A stretch of 13,523 nt of DNA from Candidatus Methanogasteraceae archaeon UBA261 (GCA_002506015.1 DAWR01000204.1:1-13523); one strand, 5' to 3'. Shown: positions 5,638 to 12,470, numbered from the stretch's first letter. Notes: generated from the sequence alone by a model not told the origin. Made by a program: numbers and translations.

Positions 5638-7189
5638 GGCTTTTCCTCCTTTTTGATTTACTGTTCTGTTCATTTATTTCCTTTTGTAGTAGAATTTGCT
5701 CCAGCAGCACACTCGCCGGCTCATCATCCGGGTCTTGCGGTACGAGTTTGCCCTCAAAAGCTTTTTTCAGTATGCTCTGGCGCAGGCGCTCTGCCTGTTT
5801 CAGGCTCTGGTCGATGGTTTTCTCGATCTCGTCTGCGACAGAGAGGCGGCGCTCGATTTCGGCGACGATGCGGTGCTGTTCGAGGAGGGGCGGTAGTGCT
5901 ACAGGTAAACTCATCAGTTGACTTGTATTGATACCATCACGAGTAGCCCCATGATTGACCACCTTTATATAGTCTGCCACTGTTTTAGAGCCACGTACAT
6001 GTGTAATGAAATAAACAGGGTCGATTGCTGTAACCGCCAAACGGAGCCGCATCAGATGATAGTTGATGATTGCGTCCTCGAAGTGGATCGATACCAAACC
6101 AGCACGTCCGACGGTGGCCATGCGAGAAAAAAGTACGTCTCCAGCTTTTACTTTATATCTTCCCAATTCAGATGCCTTGCTTTTCGAAACATAGACTGGT
6201 TTTTCCAAACTCAAACCCTGTTCAGTTAGACAGCCAATTGTCAACACCGGAACGCCTGAATCTATAAAATCTCGCCGACCGAGATTTGAACCGAATGGAC
6301 CAGTTAGTACCGCTTGCTCATCGATATCTCCAAGTTGTTCAACAGTTGTCCATACCCACCCCTCCGGCAGCTCCGGCAACCCACTGACATCCGGCGCCGC
6401 AGGCTCCTTGTACTTTGCGCTCTTTCTGCCTTTGCGTTTCTTCTCCGCCCCCCACTTCTCGCGGCGCTCCTTCCCGATGCGTGAAAGCAGCACATCCGCA
6501 GGCTCGTAATCGCGCCCCTCTGCCCGCGCCAGTTCGGCTTCGGTGGGCACGAGCCTGCCCTCGCACGCGGACTTGAGCACGGACTGGTGGTAGTGCTTGA
6601 GTTGCGCTTTTGTGTTTGTGAGCGCCCCGACGCCCGCGTCCAGTCGGGTGAACAGCTCCTCGATTTTGGTGACGATGCGGTGCTGTTCAGGGGGAGGGGA
6701 GAGGGGGATTGGAATCTGTCTCATTTGAGCTTGGTTCAGTTTTAATCTGGTAGTTCCCGTGACGTATCCGTTATAATCAAAAATATTTAAATAATGACAT
6801 ATAAACACGTTTGATGTTATATCTGTCAACGCTCTTAGCGCGTGAGCATGGTTATTTATCCAGCTCTTTCCTTTGATGAGATATGCTTTATTTTTTAATG
6901 CATCCAAAAATGGTACCCCATCCTCCCCCAGAAGAACAAGTTCTTCACCAAATAAATAATCATCAATCCATCCAACTTGACCCGTAGCCCCATAATATGG
7001 ATACAACTCAGAAGTCGACTTACCTAAGATTCGATGTCCCCTATCGTTTGCGTTCACAGGAACTCTTTTGCGATCCAATATACCAACGCATCCTCCCAGT
7101 GTCGTCCACACCCAGTTTTCAGGAAGTTCAGGCACCATTTTTCCATTCATCTGCAAGGTCTTCAGCCTCGCCTTTTCCTCTGGTTTCAT
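5618..7189 (-). CDS. hsdS: Type I restriction-modification specificity subunit HsdS
   Basis: This 523-aa protein contains two target-recognition domains and two conserved helical regions. TRD1 (about 20-165) starts ELPENWVWTTLGG and ends with NQAQMRQIPIPL. The first conserved region (about 165-245) has PPPEQHRIVTKIEELFTRLD. A Lys/Ala-rich linker (about 245-270) follows. TRD2 (about 271-435) starts LPELPEGWVWTTVEQLGDID. The second conserved region (about 434-505) has LEQHRIVAEIERRL and AFEGKLVP. Each TRD reads one half of a split DNA site; the site itself cannot be predicted by eye. ATG 7189 has AAAGG upstream and fits the domain start; a TTG at 7222 gives 11 more residues but overlaps the preceding stop. 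The gene starts 25 nt after the UbiV-like gene. Here hsdS precedes hsdM with the MNT/HEPN remnant between them, an unusual arrangement. Confidence 0.93.
   Translation of the reverse strand: MKPEEKARLKTLQMNGKMVPELPENWVWTTLGGCVGILDRKRVPVNANDRGHRILGKSTSELYPYYGATGQVGWIDDYLFGEELVLLGEDGVPFLDALKNKAYLIKGKSWINNHAHALRALTDITSNVFICHYLNIFDYNGYVTGTTRLKLNQAQMRQIPIPLSPPPEQHRIVTKIEELFTRLDAGVGALTNTKAQLKHYHQSVLKSACEGRLVPTEAELARAEGRDYEPADVLLSRIGKERREKWGAEKKRKGRKSAKYKEPAAPDVSGLPELPEGWVWTTVEQLGDIDEQAVLTGPFGSNLGRRDFIDSGVPVLTIGCLTEQGLSLEKPVYVSKSKASELGRYKVKAGDVLFSRMATVGRAGLVSIHFEDAIINYHLMRLRLAVTAIDPVYFITHVRGSKTVADYIKVVNHGATRDGINTSQLMSLPVALPPLLEQHRIVAEIERRLSVADEIEKTIDQSLKQAERLRQSILKKAFEGKLVPQDPDDEPASVLLEQILLQKEINEQNSKSKRRKSRGQKTR
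5645..5650 (-). promoter_or_regulatory. Shine-Dalgarno deciding the GTG start of the HEPN remnant
   Basis: AGGAGG on the minus strand lies 7 nt before GTG 5637 and inside the 3' end of hsdS. It fixes the original HEPN start and shows the gene was coupled to hsdS. Confidence 0.75.
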
Positions 7190-7214
7190 GTTGACGACCT
7201 TTTCCCACGTTTTA

Positions 7215-8078
7215 TTATACAAGTGTCACCATTTCACATAATGTTTTAGAGGATGGTGCGTACATATCACAATTGACAATAACCCCATCCGCCCCCGCCG
7301 CATCACAGAAGTCGCTTCTCATGTAGATCGCATTCCCGAGCAGATAGAGTGTCGGAAAGACCTCCTCCACATCAGCGTCCGGCGGCGCAAAGCCGAGACT
7401 CTCCAGATCGAATATCTCTCGCAATGTCAGTTCCATCGGCGAATCGCAGAACTGCGCACATTCTGGCGGCGTCTTCTGATGAAACCGGGCTGTGTGGCAG
7501 CTCCGCGCATAAGCGACCACCGCATACCCGAAATGCGCATACACGGCAAAGTCCAGCCTCCTTGCCGCCGCAATCGTCCGGGGCAGGAGGTCGATCTCGA
7601 TCGCCTCAACACCCATCTCCTTAAAGAGTGCGCTGGTTCTCGAATAGTTGAGGCTGGTCTGGAGGTACGCATCCCTCACATAATCGCTCTCATCTCGCAG
7701 GATGTGATCCACCCATGGGCAGGCTTCTGATGTGTGCACGATCCCCCTTCCGGCAACGGGGCTTGCGATATCACACGAATGCAGGATTCCAAGGTCGTTT
7801 ACGACGATGCGGAGGTCTCTGATTCCGAGATCGGCGATCTCGCCCAGATATGCACACATTCTGTCGTAATGCTTCTGAGGCGTGATCGGGGTTACCAGTG
7901 TTACGCCGCCTGCACAATCGAGATCGGCTGCCCGCACAAGATCCTCAACAGATGGTAGTTTATGCACGCACCCCTCACTCCCGAGCCCGATTCTGACGCC
8001 CGAACCAGGATCAGTATCTTCGATCAGCTCTACGATTTCGTTGATCCTTGAATAATTACACGTCCTCAGTTCAATCAT
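7215..8078 (-). CDS. U32-family protein, UbiV-like Fe-S subunit
   Basis: This 287-aa protein (start ATG 8078) belongs to the U32 "peptidase" family and follows the UbiV pattern. Its cysteines at 37, 194, 207 and 211 have the 13- and 4-residue spacing of the E. coli UbiV [4Fe-4S] ligands Cys39, Cys180, Cys193 and Cys197. The relevant segment reads ARSCHTARFHQKTPPECAQF followed by C. The N-terminal half contains GLGSEGCVHKLPSVEDLV and the middle a barrel-like HFGYAVVAYARSC. UbiV works with UbiU in O2-independent ring hydroxylation during ubiquinone synthesis; the substrate in this archaeon is unknown. The start lies 5 nt after the stop of the UbiU-like gene. A longer frame to 8126 overlaps that gene and adds residues not expected in the family. 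The protease name of the family is probably misleading here. Confidence 0.8.
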   Translation of the reverse strand: MIELRTCNYSRINEIVELIEDTDPGSGVRIGLGSEGCVHKLPSVEDLVRAADLDCAGGVTLVTPITPQKHYDRMCAYLGEIADLGIRDLRIVVNDLGILHSCDIASPVAGRGIVHTSEACPWVDHILRDESDYVRDAYLQTSLNYSRTSALFKEMGVEAIEIDLLPRTIAAARRLDFAVYAHFGYAVVAYARSCHTARFHQKTPPECAQFCDSPMELTLREIFDLESLGFAPPDADVEEVFPTLYLLGNAIYMRSDFCDAAGADGVIVNCDMYAPSSKTLCEMVTLV

Positions 8079-8083
8079 GAAAA

Positions 8084-9004
8084 TCACACATAAGAATCGG
8101 AAATATTTGTCTTGAGGTACTTGCACCTCTTTTGTTCACATAGCAACTGCCAGATCGGCTCTTCTGCGAGCGCGTAATCCCTGATCGCACCTGCGTCGCT
8201 GCCAGAGAGCGCAAGATCGATGCATCTCCGGTATATCTGCACGATCTCCCGGATCATCTCCGGATTCATGCCTCGTCCAACGATTTTGAGTGCACTCACC
8301 CCGATCTCGAGTAAGTCAGGGATGCTGCAGAGCGAGCAGTCTGTGCCCGCATCAAGGATCGGGTGCACCCGCTGCACTCCGCCGCCAATCAGGTAGTTCG
8401 CACGGCACGGGATCCCGAGGTTAATCGTCTCGCCTGCGCTGTGGATGAGATGACATGTGCCGTTGATATTTGAGCACCCGAACTGCCCGAAGATCTCGAG
8501 GTCAATTCCGCAGCCAGAGAGTTCCGCAATCTCATCAAGCTCCATTTTGAACGGGAGAACGATCTTACTTGCACCCAGGCTCTTCAGGAGTTCGATCTGC
8601 CCGCAATTAAACGTGTTCAGAAGCACGCTCGCATGAACTGGCAGCCCTGTACCCATCTCGCCCACCAGTTGCATCGCGCCGAGCTCGCCGACGATCAGCG
8701 CATCAACGCCCGCGTCCACGCCAGCCATCACGTGCGATATGAAGATCTCCTCGAGTTCATCGCTCAGAAACGGGGTGTTTACGGCGTAATCCACTATAAC
8801 ACCACGCTCATGCGCGAACTCGATGATTTCAACGAGTTCCTGGTGCGTGTTCACATTGCAGCCACGCCCGCGTCCCGAGAGGTTCAGATTCACGAAATTT
8901 TTGTTCTCAAGCCCGAGATATATCTCGTCCGCTCCGGAATCGATTACGCCGCGAGCCGTCTCAAAAGAGTCCGCCGGCGCCATGAGGGTCATCTCCTCGC
9001 CCAT
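8084..9004 (-). CDS. U32-family protein, UbiU-like Fe-S subunit
   Basis: This is a U32-family protein of about 302-306 aa. It opens with MTLMAPADSFETARGVIDSG followed by ADEIYLGLENKNF, the MELLAPAG-type start of the family. Cysteines 177, 184 and 200 (FGQFGCSNINGTC, GIPCRANY) have nearly the spacing of E. coli UbiU Cys169, Cys176 and Cys193; Cys223 or Cys226 (DCSLCSIPDLLE) would be the fourth ligand. The end IPDLLEIGVSALKIVGRGMN also matches U32 proteins. Known relatives (UbiU, RlhA, TrhP) are O2-independent hydroxylases of quinone precursors or RNA, with prephenate as hydroxyl donor in studied cases. The function here is inferred only to that level. The frame opens at ATG 9004, but ATG 8992 fits family starts best. 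The UbiV-like partner follows after 5 nt, and the gene is divergent from the nucleotidyltransferase at 9113. Confidence 0.8.
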   Translation of the reverse strand: MGEEMTLMAPADSFETARGVIDSGADEIYLGLENKNFVNLNLSGRGRGCNVNTHQELVEIIEFAHERGVIVDYAVNTPFLSDELEEIFISHVMAGVDAGVDALIVGELGAMQLVGEMGTGLPVHASVLLNTFNCGQIELLKSLGASKIVLPFKMELDEIAELSGCGIDLEIFGQFGCSNINGTCHLIHSAGETINLGIPCRANYLIGGGVQRVHPILDAGTDCSLCSIPDLLEIGVSALKIVGRGMNPEMIREIVQIYRRCIDLALSGSDAGAIRDYALAEEPIWQLLCEQKRCKYLKTNISDSYV

Positions 9005-9059
9005 GCTTCATGGTCGGAGCGAGCACTCAAAAAGATGTTGATTGCGAGATGTTTGCGGA

Positions 9060-9076
9060 CAGTCTTAATATGGTTA
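9060..9076. promoter_or_regulatory. Possible shared promoter element between divergent genes
   Basis: The A/T-rich stretch GTCTTAATATGGTTAAAG sits within the 108-nt gap between the UbiU-like gene (leftward) and the nucleotidyltransferase (rightward). It offers TATA-like sequence on both strands (CTTAATAT on plus, CTTTAACC/ATATTAAG on minus) about 45-60 nt from each start. This is a composition-based guess. Confidence 0.25.
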
Positions 9077-9112
9077 AAGCGAGATACCTCAACAGGACGG
9101 GTTTGATCAGAA

Positions 9113-9712
9113 ATGAACATCCAAAACACCCCAAACGGAATCTTTTTAACAAATAAAACCCTCTCTGAGCTGGATGTATTCGTACGTGATTTTCTGAACG
9201 TACTGAAAGCATACGCGGACTATGTCATCGTGAGTGGCTACGTCACGATCCTGTTTGGCAGGGCAAGAGGCACTGAGGACATAGATATAATCATAGACAG
9301 GATAGACCGAAGAACATCCGAGAGATTTTTCAATGATCTGATCGAAAGAAATTACTGGTTTTTGAATTCGGATGACCACAACGATCTATTTGGCATGCTA
9401 AACGAAAATCTTGCGATAAGAATTGCGAAATCCGGAGAAATAATACCAAATATCGAGTTGAAGTTTGCAAAAGATTATTTTGACAATTTTTCACTTAGAA
9501 ATTCATTGAAAGTGGAGATTGACGGCTATGGGCTGAACATTTCCCCAATAGAATTACAAATAGCGTATAAAGTATATCTAAGTGGAGACAAGGATATAGA
9601 AGATGCCATTTATCTCTATGAGATTTTTAAAGAGAGAATAAACAGAGAAACTCTGAAAAATTTCCTTGAAATGTTTGAGATGGATGCGGATAGTTATGGA
9701 ATTGAGATTTAG
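9113..9712 (+). CDS. AbiEii/DUF6036-like nucleotidyltransferase
   Basis: This 199-aa protein has a nucleotidyltransferase signature near its start: YVIVSGYVTILFGRARGTED followed by IDIII (about 37-61), with the Asp56-x-Asp58 metal-binding pair and the RxTxDiD context of AbiEii/DUF6036-type enzymes. The rest is an alpha/beta region ending in a helix that reads YKVYLSGDKDIEDAIYLYEI, a pattern found in such proteins. Families of this type include toxins of abortive-infection systems that transfer nucleotides to RNA or protein. A toxin role here is inference. The gene is visibly AT-richer than the U32 and Thi4 genes around it, a sign of possible transfer. Its end overlaps the next small gene by 17 nt in another frame, indicating a two-gene unit. 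No strong Shine-Dalgarno sequence is seen before ATG 9113. Confidence 0.75.
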   Translation: MNIQNTPNGIFLTNKTLSELDVFVRDFLNVLKAYADYVIVSGYVTILFGRARGTEDIDIIIDRIDRRTSERFFNDLIERNYWFLNSDDHNDLFGMLNENLAIRIAKSGEIIPNIELKFAKDYFDNFSLRNSLKVEIDGYGLNISPIELQIAYKVYLSGDKDIEDAIYLYEIFKERINRETLKNFLEMFEMDADSYGIEI

Positions 9713-9953
9713 CAGAGAACAGAACCGCAGGGATCGTCTGGCGTTCATAAAACGTTACAGCGAGTGGGTAAAATCGGTACCAAATGAAGTGTGGAGCCAG
9801 CAGCAGACCGCGCTCATCAACAGTTTTCTGAATAGTTCAAAGGACTTCCAACTGAGTCGGAGCGAGTATTTGCTGATGAAGGATCGCTCAAAAACGGCGT
9901 CTTTGCGGCACCGTGAGCACTATACCACCCGCTCTTCCGAAGCGCACGGTTAG
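9696..9953 (+). CDS. Small basic partner protein of the nucleotidyltransferase
   Basis: This 85-aa protein begins MELRFSREQNRRDRLAFIKR and has two helical stretches, YSEWVKSVPNEVWSQQQTAL and INSFLNSSKDFQLSRSEYLL. I recall similar small proteins (basic first helix, E/W-WSxQQxxLINS motif, Y-LxMK end) encoded directly after this type of nucleotidyltransferase in methanogenic archaea; the function is unknown and an antitoxin role is a guess. The start at 9696 is chosen because the conserved-looking sequence begins there; it overlaps the upstream gene by 17 nt. The last ~24 residues (DRSKTASLRHREHYTTRSSE and after) look less ordered and may be an added tail after loss of an earlier stop. Its stop overlaps the convergent TPR gene stop in the shared TTAG at 9950-9953. 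Confidence 0.6.
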   Translation: MELRFSREQNRRDRLAFIKRYSEWVKSVPNEVWSQQQTALINSFLNSSKDFQLSRSEYLLMKDRSKTASLRHREHYTTRSSEAHG

Positions 9954-10729
9954 AAACGCGCCCCCATAATTCGATCTTCCAGTCCTTTCATATATTCAGA
10001 ATTTTCTGCTAATTCTCCCCGTATCCCGTCCAGTATGCGGAGGTTCGCAACAGCCGGGGGGTATTCCGGGTTTATCTCAAGTGCTTTGTTGAAAAACTTC
10101 TCTGCTTCATCAATTTCTCCCTTGAAAAGATGGACAAGCCCGATACACTCATAAGCTTCCTCTGATCGGCTGTCGACGCTCACGACGTACTCGAACTCCT
10201 GAATCGCCCTGCTCCAGTCCCGCTCCTTCATACACGCGACACCGGCGTAGAGCCGCTCTTCGAGCGCAAGGTATGTGTCGACGTCAAGATATGGTTTTCC
10301 ATCCAGTATAAGCTCTATAATCTCTGTAATCTGCCATCTCAATTCATCCACCTGATCTTTTACCTCGGAAGGGTAACCAACCTCGTTCACCTTATCCATG
10401 CATTTCTTCGCGTTCAGTAAATCCACGCTCTCAAGATTCAAGCTTGCCAGGCTGATCCAGTGATGCCAGCCATCCGGTTCCGCCTCTGCAGCCATCTCAA
10501 AATATATCCGCGCATCATCTACACGATCCATCATCGCATAAGACACCCCCATGAGCGAGTGAACGTCAGCAATCTCGGGATACTCCTCCGGAATCTTCCG
10601 GAGAGCCATGATCGTCTTTTCGGGTTCACTGCGTCCGAAGAATTTCTCTGCGTTCTCACAAATGTGCTGACAGACGGCAACTTCCCTTTTTGTCAGAGTT
10701 TTGCGTGCTGTTTTTTCGTTATTGTCCAT
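9950..10729 (-). CDS. TPR-repeat protein
   Basis: This 259-aa protein consists of tetratricopeptide-type helical repeats. Clear units are at about 54-87 (ADVHSLMGVSYAMMDRVDDA then RIYFEMAAEAEPD), 157-190 (LEERLYAGVACMKERDWSRA then IQEFEYVVSVDSR) and 191-224 (EAYECIGLVHLFKGEIDEAE then KFFNKALEINPE). More divergent helices lie between and at the N terminus. There is no signal peptide or membrane segment, so it is probably a cytoplasmic scaffold for protein-protein contacts; the partner is unknown. The start at ATG 10729 is supported by GAGGTG 5 nt upstream; the open frame extends to 10849, but that part overlaps thi4 and is probably not translated. It lies 79 nt downstream of thi4 on the same strand. 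Confidence 0.85.
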   Translation of the reverse strand: MDNNEKTARKTLTKREVAVCQHICENAEKFFGRSEPEKTIMALRKIPEEYPEIADVHSLMGVSYAMMDRVDDARIYFEMAAEAEPDGWHHWISLASLNLESVDLLNAKKCMDKVNEVGYPSEVKDQVDELRWQITEIIELILDGKPYLDVDTYLALEERLYAGVACMKERDWSRAIQEFEYVVSVDSRSEEAYECIGLVHLFKGEIDEAEKFFNKALEINPEYPPAVANLRILDGIRGELAENSEYMKGLEDRIMGARF

Positions 10730-10734
10730 GAATA

Positions 10735-10740
10735 CACCTC
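10735..10740 (-). promoter_or_regulatory. Shine-Dalgarno choosing the TPR gene start
   Basis: GAGGTG on the minus strand lies 5 nt before ATG 10729. It favours this start over the in-frame ATG at 10849 inside thi4. Confidence 0.7.
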
Positions 10741-10808
10741 GTGTGCTTTGATGTTCAACGTCCGAGCATTCCGGTTCCAGTGCTTTGCACTCATAATGCA
10801 GCTTCCAG

Positions 10809-11600
10809 TCACATCCCTGTGCCAATGGCGTCAATGATGTCCATTGCAACCTCGGCAGCTCGCTCTCCTGATAGCATCATGCCGCCAAAGATCGGACCCA
10901 TCCGGTGACCCCCTGAAACCGCGTTTGCTGCCATGCCTGATGCGATCAGTCCGGGATACACCTCTTTTGTGAAATCGCGAATCACACCTTCGCCGCGGTC
11001 CGCCCACATCGGCTGCTCGCCCTGAATTCGTAGGGCATCAGGAATTTTCTCTGCAACGATCTTGCATATCTCGGCATCATGTCCTGTGCCATCGATTACC
11101 ACCTTTGACCGGATGGTCAGCGGATCGACGTGCAGATGTGCCGCCGCAACCGGTGCCCAGTTGAGAACAAGCCCGGAGACGCGATCATTCTCACGGATCA
11201 CCACGTCCTCCACACTCACCAGATTGAAGAACCTTGCACCGGCATCGATCGCTGATGCCGCAATCCGGCAGACCGATTCGATCGAGTCCGCAACATAGAG
11301 ACCATCTCCGAATTCGGTGTATCTAATTTTAAATTCATCGAGGAAACGGCATGCTTCCTCCTGCACAACGATTCTCGGAAACATCATGCCGCCACCCCAC
11401 ATGCCGCCGCCAACCGCAATCTTTCGCTCGAATACCACTACATCGGCGCCGGATTTTGCAAGGGTGTACGCAGCAACGAGATTTGCGGGTCCCGCGCCAA
11501 CGAGCGCGCAATCGACATCGGTGCATTCGAGAAACGATTTTGTGAATTCGGTGACGATTGCTCTGGTGATGCTGACTTCATCGAGTGCCATGCCCATCAC
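10809..11600 (-). CDS. thi4: Thi4-family thiazole synthase, His-type (sulfide-using)
   Basis: This 263-aa protein makes the thiazole part of thiamine from NAD, glycine and sulfur. The dinucleotide-binding motif VGAGPAN (34-40) is followed by FERKIAVGGGMWGGGMMFPR (about 57-76), then VLNWAPVAAAHLHVDPLTI, DGTGHDAE and the C-terminal HRMGPIFGGMMLSGERAAEV. In yeast and plants the residue before xDP is a Cys that is consumed as sulfur donor; here it is His157 (LHVDP), as in the Methanocaldococcus enzyme that is catalytic with iron and free sulfide. This suits a sulfidic, anoxic habitat. Archaeal relatives have also been called ribose-1,5-bisphosphate isomerase, but the GlyGly-rich loop and HVDP motif favour Thi4. 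It starts with GTG 11600 or the adjacent ATG 11597 (ATG 11591 also possible). No TPP riboswitch fits in the 17 nt between it and the upstream toxin gene. Confidence 0.9.
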   Translation of the reverse strand: MMGMALDEVSITRAIVTEFTKSFLECTDVDCALVGAGPANLVAAYTLAKSGADVVVFERKIAVGGGMWGGGMMFPRIVVQEEACRFLDEFKIRYTEFGDGLYVADSIESVCRIAASAIDAGARFFNLVSVEDVVIRENDRVSGLVLNWAPVAAAHLHVDPLTIRSKVVIDGTGHDAEICKIVAEKIPDALRIQGEQPMWADRGEGVIRDFTKEVYPGLIASGMAANAVSGGHRMGPIFGGMMLSGERAAEVAMDIIDAIGTGM

Positions 11601-11617
11601 TTGGCGAGCATGATATT

Positions 11618-12142
11618 TTAACCCGACTTCGTTTCAACACAATCGAGCAGATTCAAGAATTCCAGATACTTTTCATGACCAAGCCTGAACCCTCTATTGA
11701 TCATCAAATCCATTTTAGCCTTTGCTTCGATCTTTCCTAATTTCCCCATCCGCACCATCAAGAATATCGAAAATATCGTGCCATGGACTTCTATTTTAAA
11801 AATACGCCCCACTTCTCTGGCTATGCTTTCGTCCAGAACCGCCACGCCCCCTTCATCCTTTGCCATGGCAAGCACCCCCAGTTCACCTTCATGTAGTTCA
11901 TCATTCAGGCTTTTCAAGAGTTCCTTGAAATCACTCTCAACCGCTGCGACCTTGATAACCCCTTTCTTTACCAACTCCTCGGAAAGTATTGCATCGGCGT
12001 CTCCTCTGACCTTTCCTTCTGTTACAACTTCCTTATACACCTCGCTGGGAATTAATTTTTCTCCCTCCAGCTGCTCAAAAATCCAGTCCAACCCCACCAT
12101 ATTCAGGTATATCAGAGGGGACGCGTCAAAGACCCATATCAT
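11618..12142 (-). CDS. DUF3368 PIN-like toxin
   Basis: This 174-aa protein has the PIN-domain pattern of DUF3368 toxins. Acidic residues expected for metal binding are Asp6 (VFDASPLIYL), Glu34 or Glu38 (PSEVYKEVV), Glu87 (LHEGELGVLAMA) and Asp104 (AVLDESIAREV). A C-terminal helical part follows. PIN toxins are Mg/Mn-dependent RNases; the target of this subgroup is not established. ATG 12142 overlaps the stop of the UPF0175 gene in an ATGA arrangement, so the two are translated together. The gene looks intact. Its stop is 17 nt before thi4 on the same strand, so thi4 may be read from the toxin-antitoxin promoter. Confidence 0.88.
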   Translation of the reverse strand: MIWVFDASPLIYLNMVGLDWIFEQLEGEKLIPSEVYKEVVTEGKVRGDADAILSEELVKKGVIKVAAVESDFKELLKSLNDELHEGELGVLAMAKDEGGVAVLDESIAREVGRIFKIEVHGTIFSIFLMVRMGKLGKIEAKAKMDLMINRGFRLGHEKYLEFLNLLDCVETKSG

Positions 12143-12444
12143 CTCGCAATCGCCGCCTCGAAGTCCTCTCGTATCTCTTCGATTCCGATGTGCAGGGAGA
12201 TATCCTTCTCCTTCACAAGATCCATCATCTCCCTCACCGATATGTCCGCTATCTCTGCTGCCTTTGCCAGAGATACTTTATTATCCCTGTACAACCCCAG
12301 TGCACGATTTTTCAGTTCTTCATTTATCCCGGTCTCAAGAATTTTCCGTATCACCGCGGATTTGCCGATGTTTTCGATACTGACCAACCAATCAAGCTTT
12401 CTTTCTATCCGTTCTGTGGGTCTGATAGAGATTGTTTTTTGCAT
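12139..12444 (-). CDS. UPF0175-family antitoxin
   Basis: This 101-aa protein has an N-terminal ribbon-helix-helix-like part (QKTISIRPTERIERKLDWLV ... GKSAVIRKILETGINEEL) that probably binds DNA. It is followed by the UPF0175 core, ALGLYRDNKVSLAKAAEIAD and then ISVREMMDLVKEKDISLHIG. UPF0175 proteins are commonly encoded just before DUF3368 toxins and act as their antitoxins; autoregulation is inferred from the ribbon-helix-helix part. ATG 12444 has AGGT 4 nt upstream. A TATA-like AGTATACAAA lies at 12461-12470, close enough that the transcript may be nearly leaderless. Confidence 0.85.
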   Translation of the reverse strand: MQKTISIRPTERIERKLDWLVSIENIGKSAVIRKILETGINEELKNRALGLYRDNKVSLAKAAEIADISVREMMDLVKEKDISLHIGIEEIREDFEAAIAR

Positions 12445-12460
12445 GTTTACCTATTTGATT

Positions 12461-12470
12461 TTTGTATACT
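12461..12470 (-). promoter_or_regulatory. TATA-like box before the UPF0175 gene
   Basis: AGTATACAAA on the minus strand is centred about 22 nt before ATG 12444. Typical archaeal spacing would start transcription at or next to the ATG, so either the mRNA is leaderless or this is not the functional box. Confidence 0.35.

Noticed and set aside
8633..9106. 157-aa plus-strand frame opposite the UbiU-like gene
   Set aside because: It is the antisense shadow of a clear U32 gene.
10730..10849. 40-residue N-terminal extension of the TPR protein
   Set aside because: It overlaps the end of thi4, is not TPR-like, and the internal ATG at 10729 has a well-placed GAGGTG.
11697..12383. 228-aa plus-strand frame opposite the UPF0175/DUF3368 pair
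   Set aside because: It is Ser/Pro/Phe/Ile-rich, as expected of an antisense frame, and covers two recognised genes.
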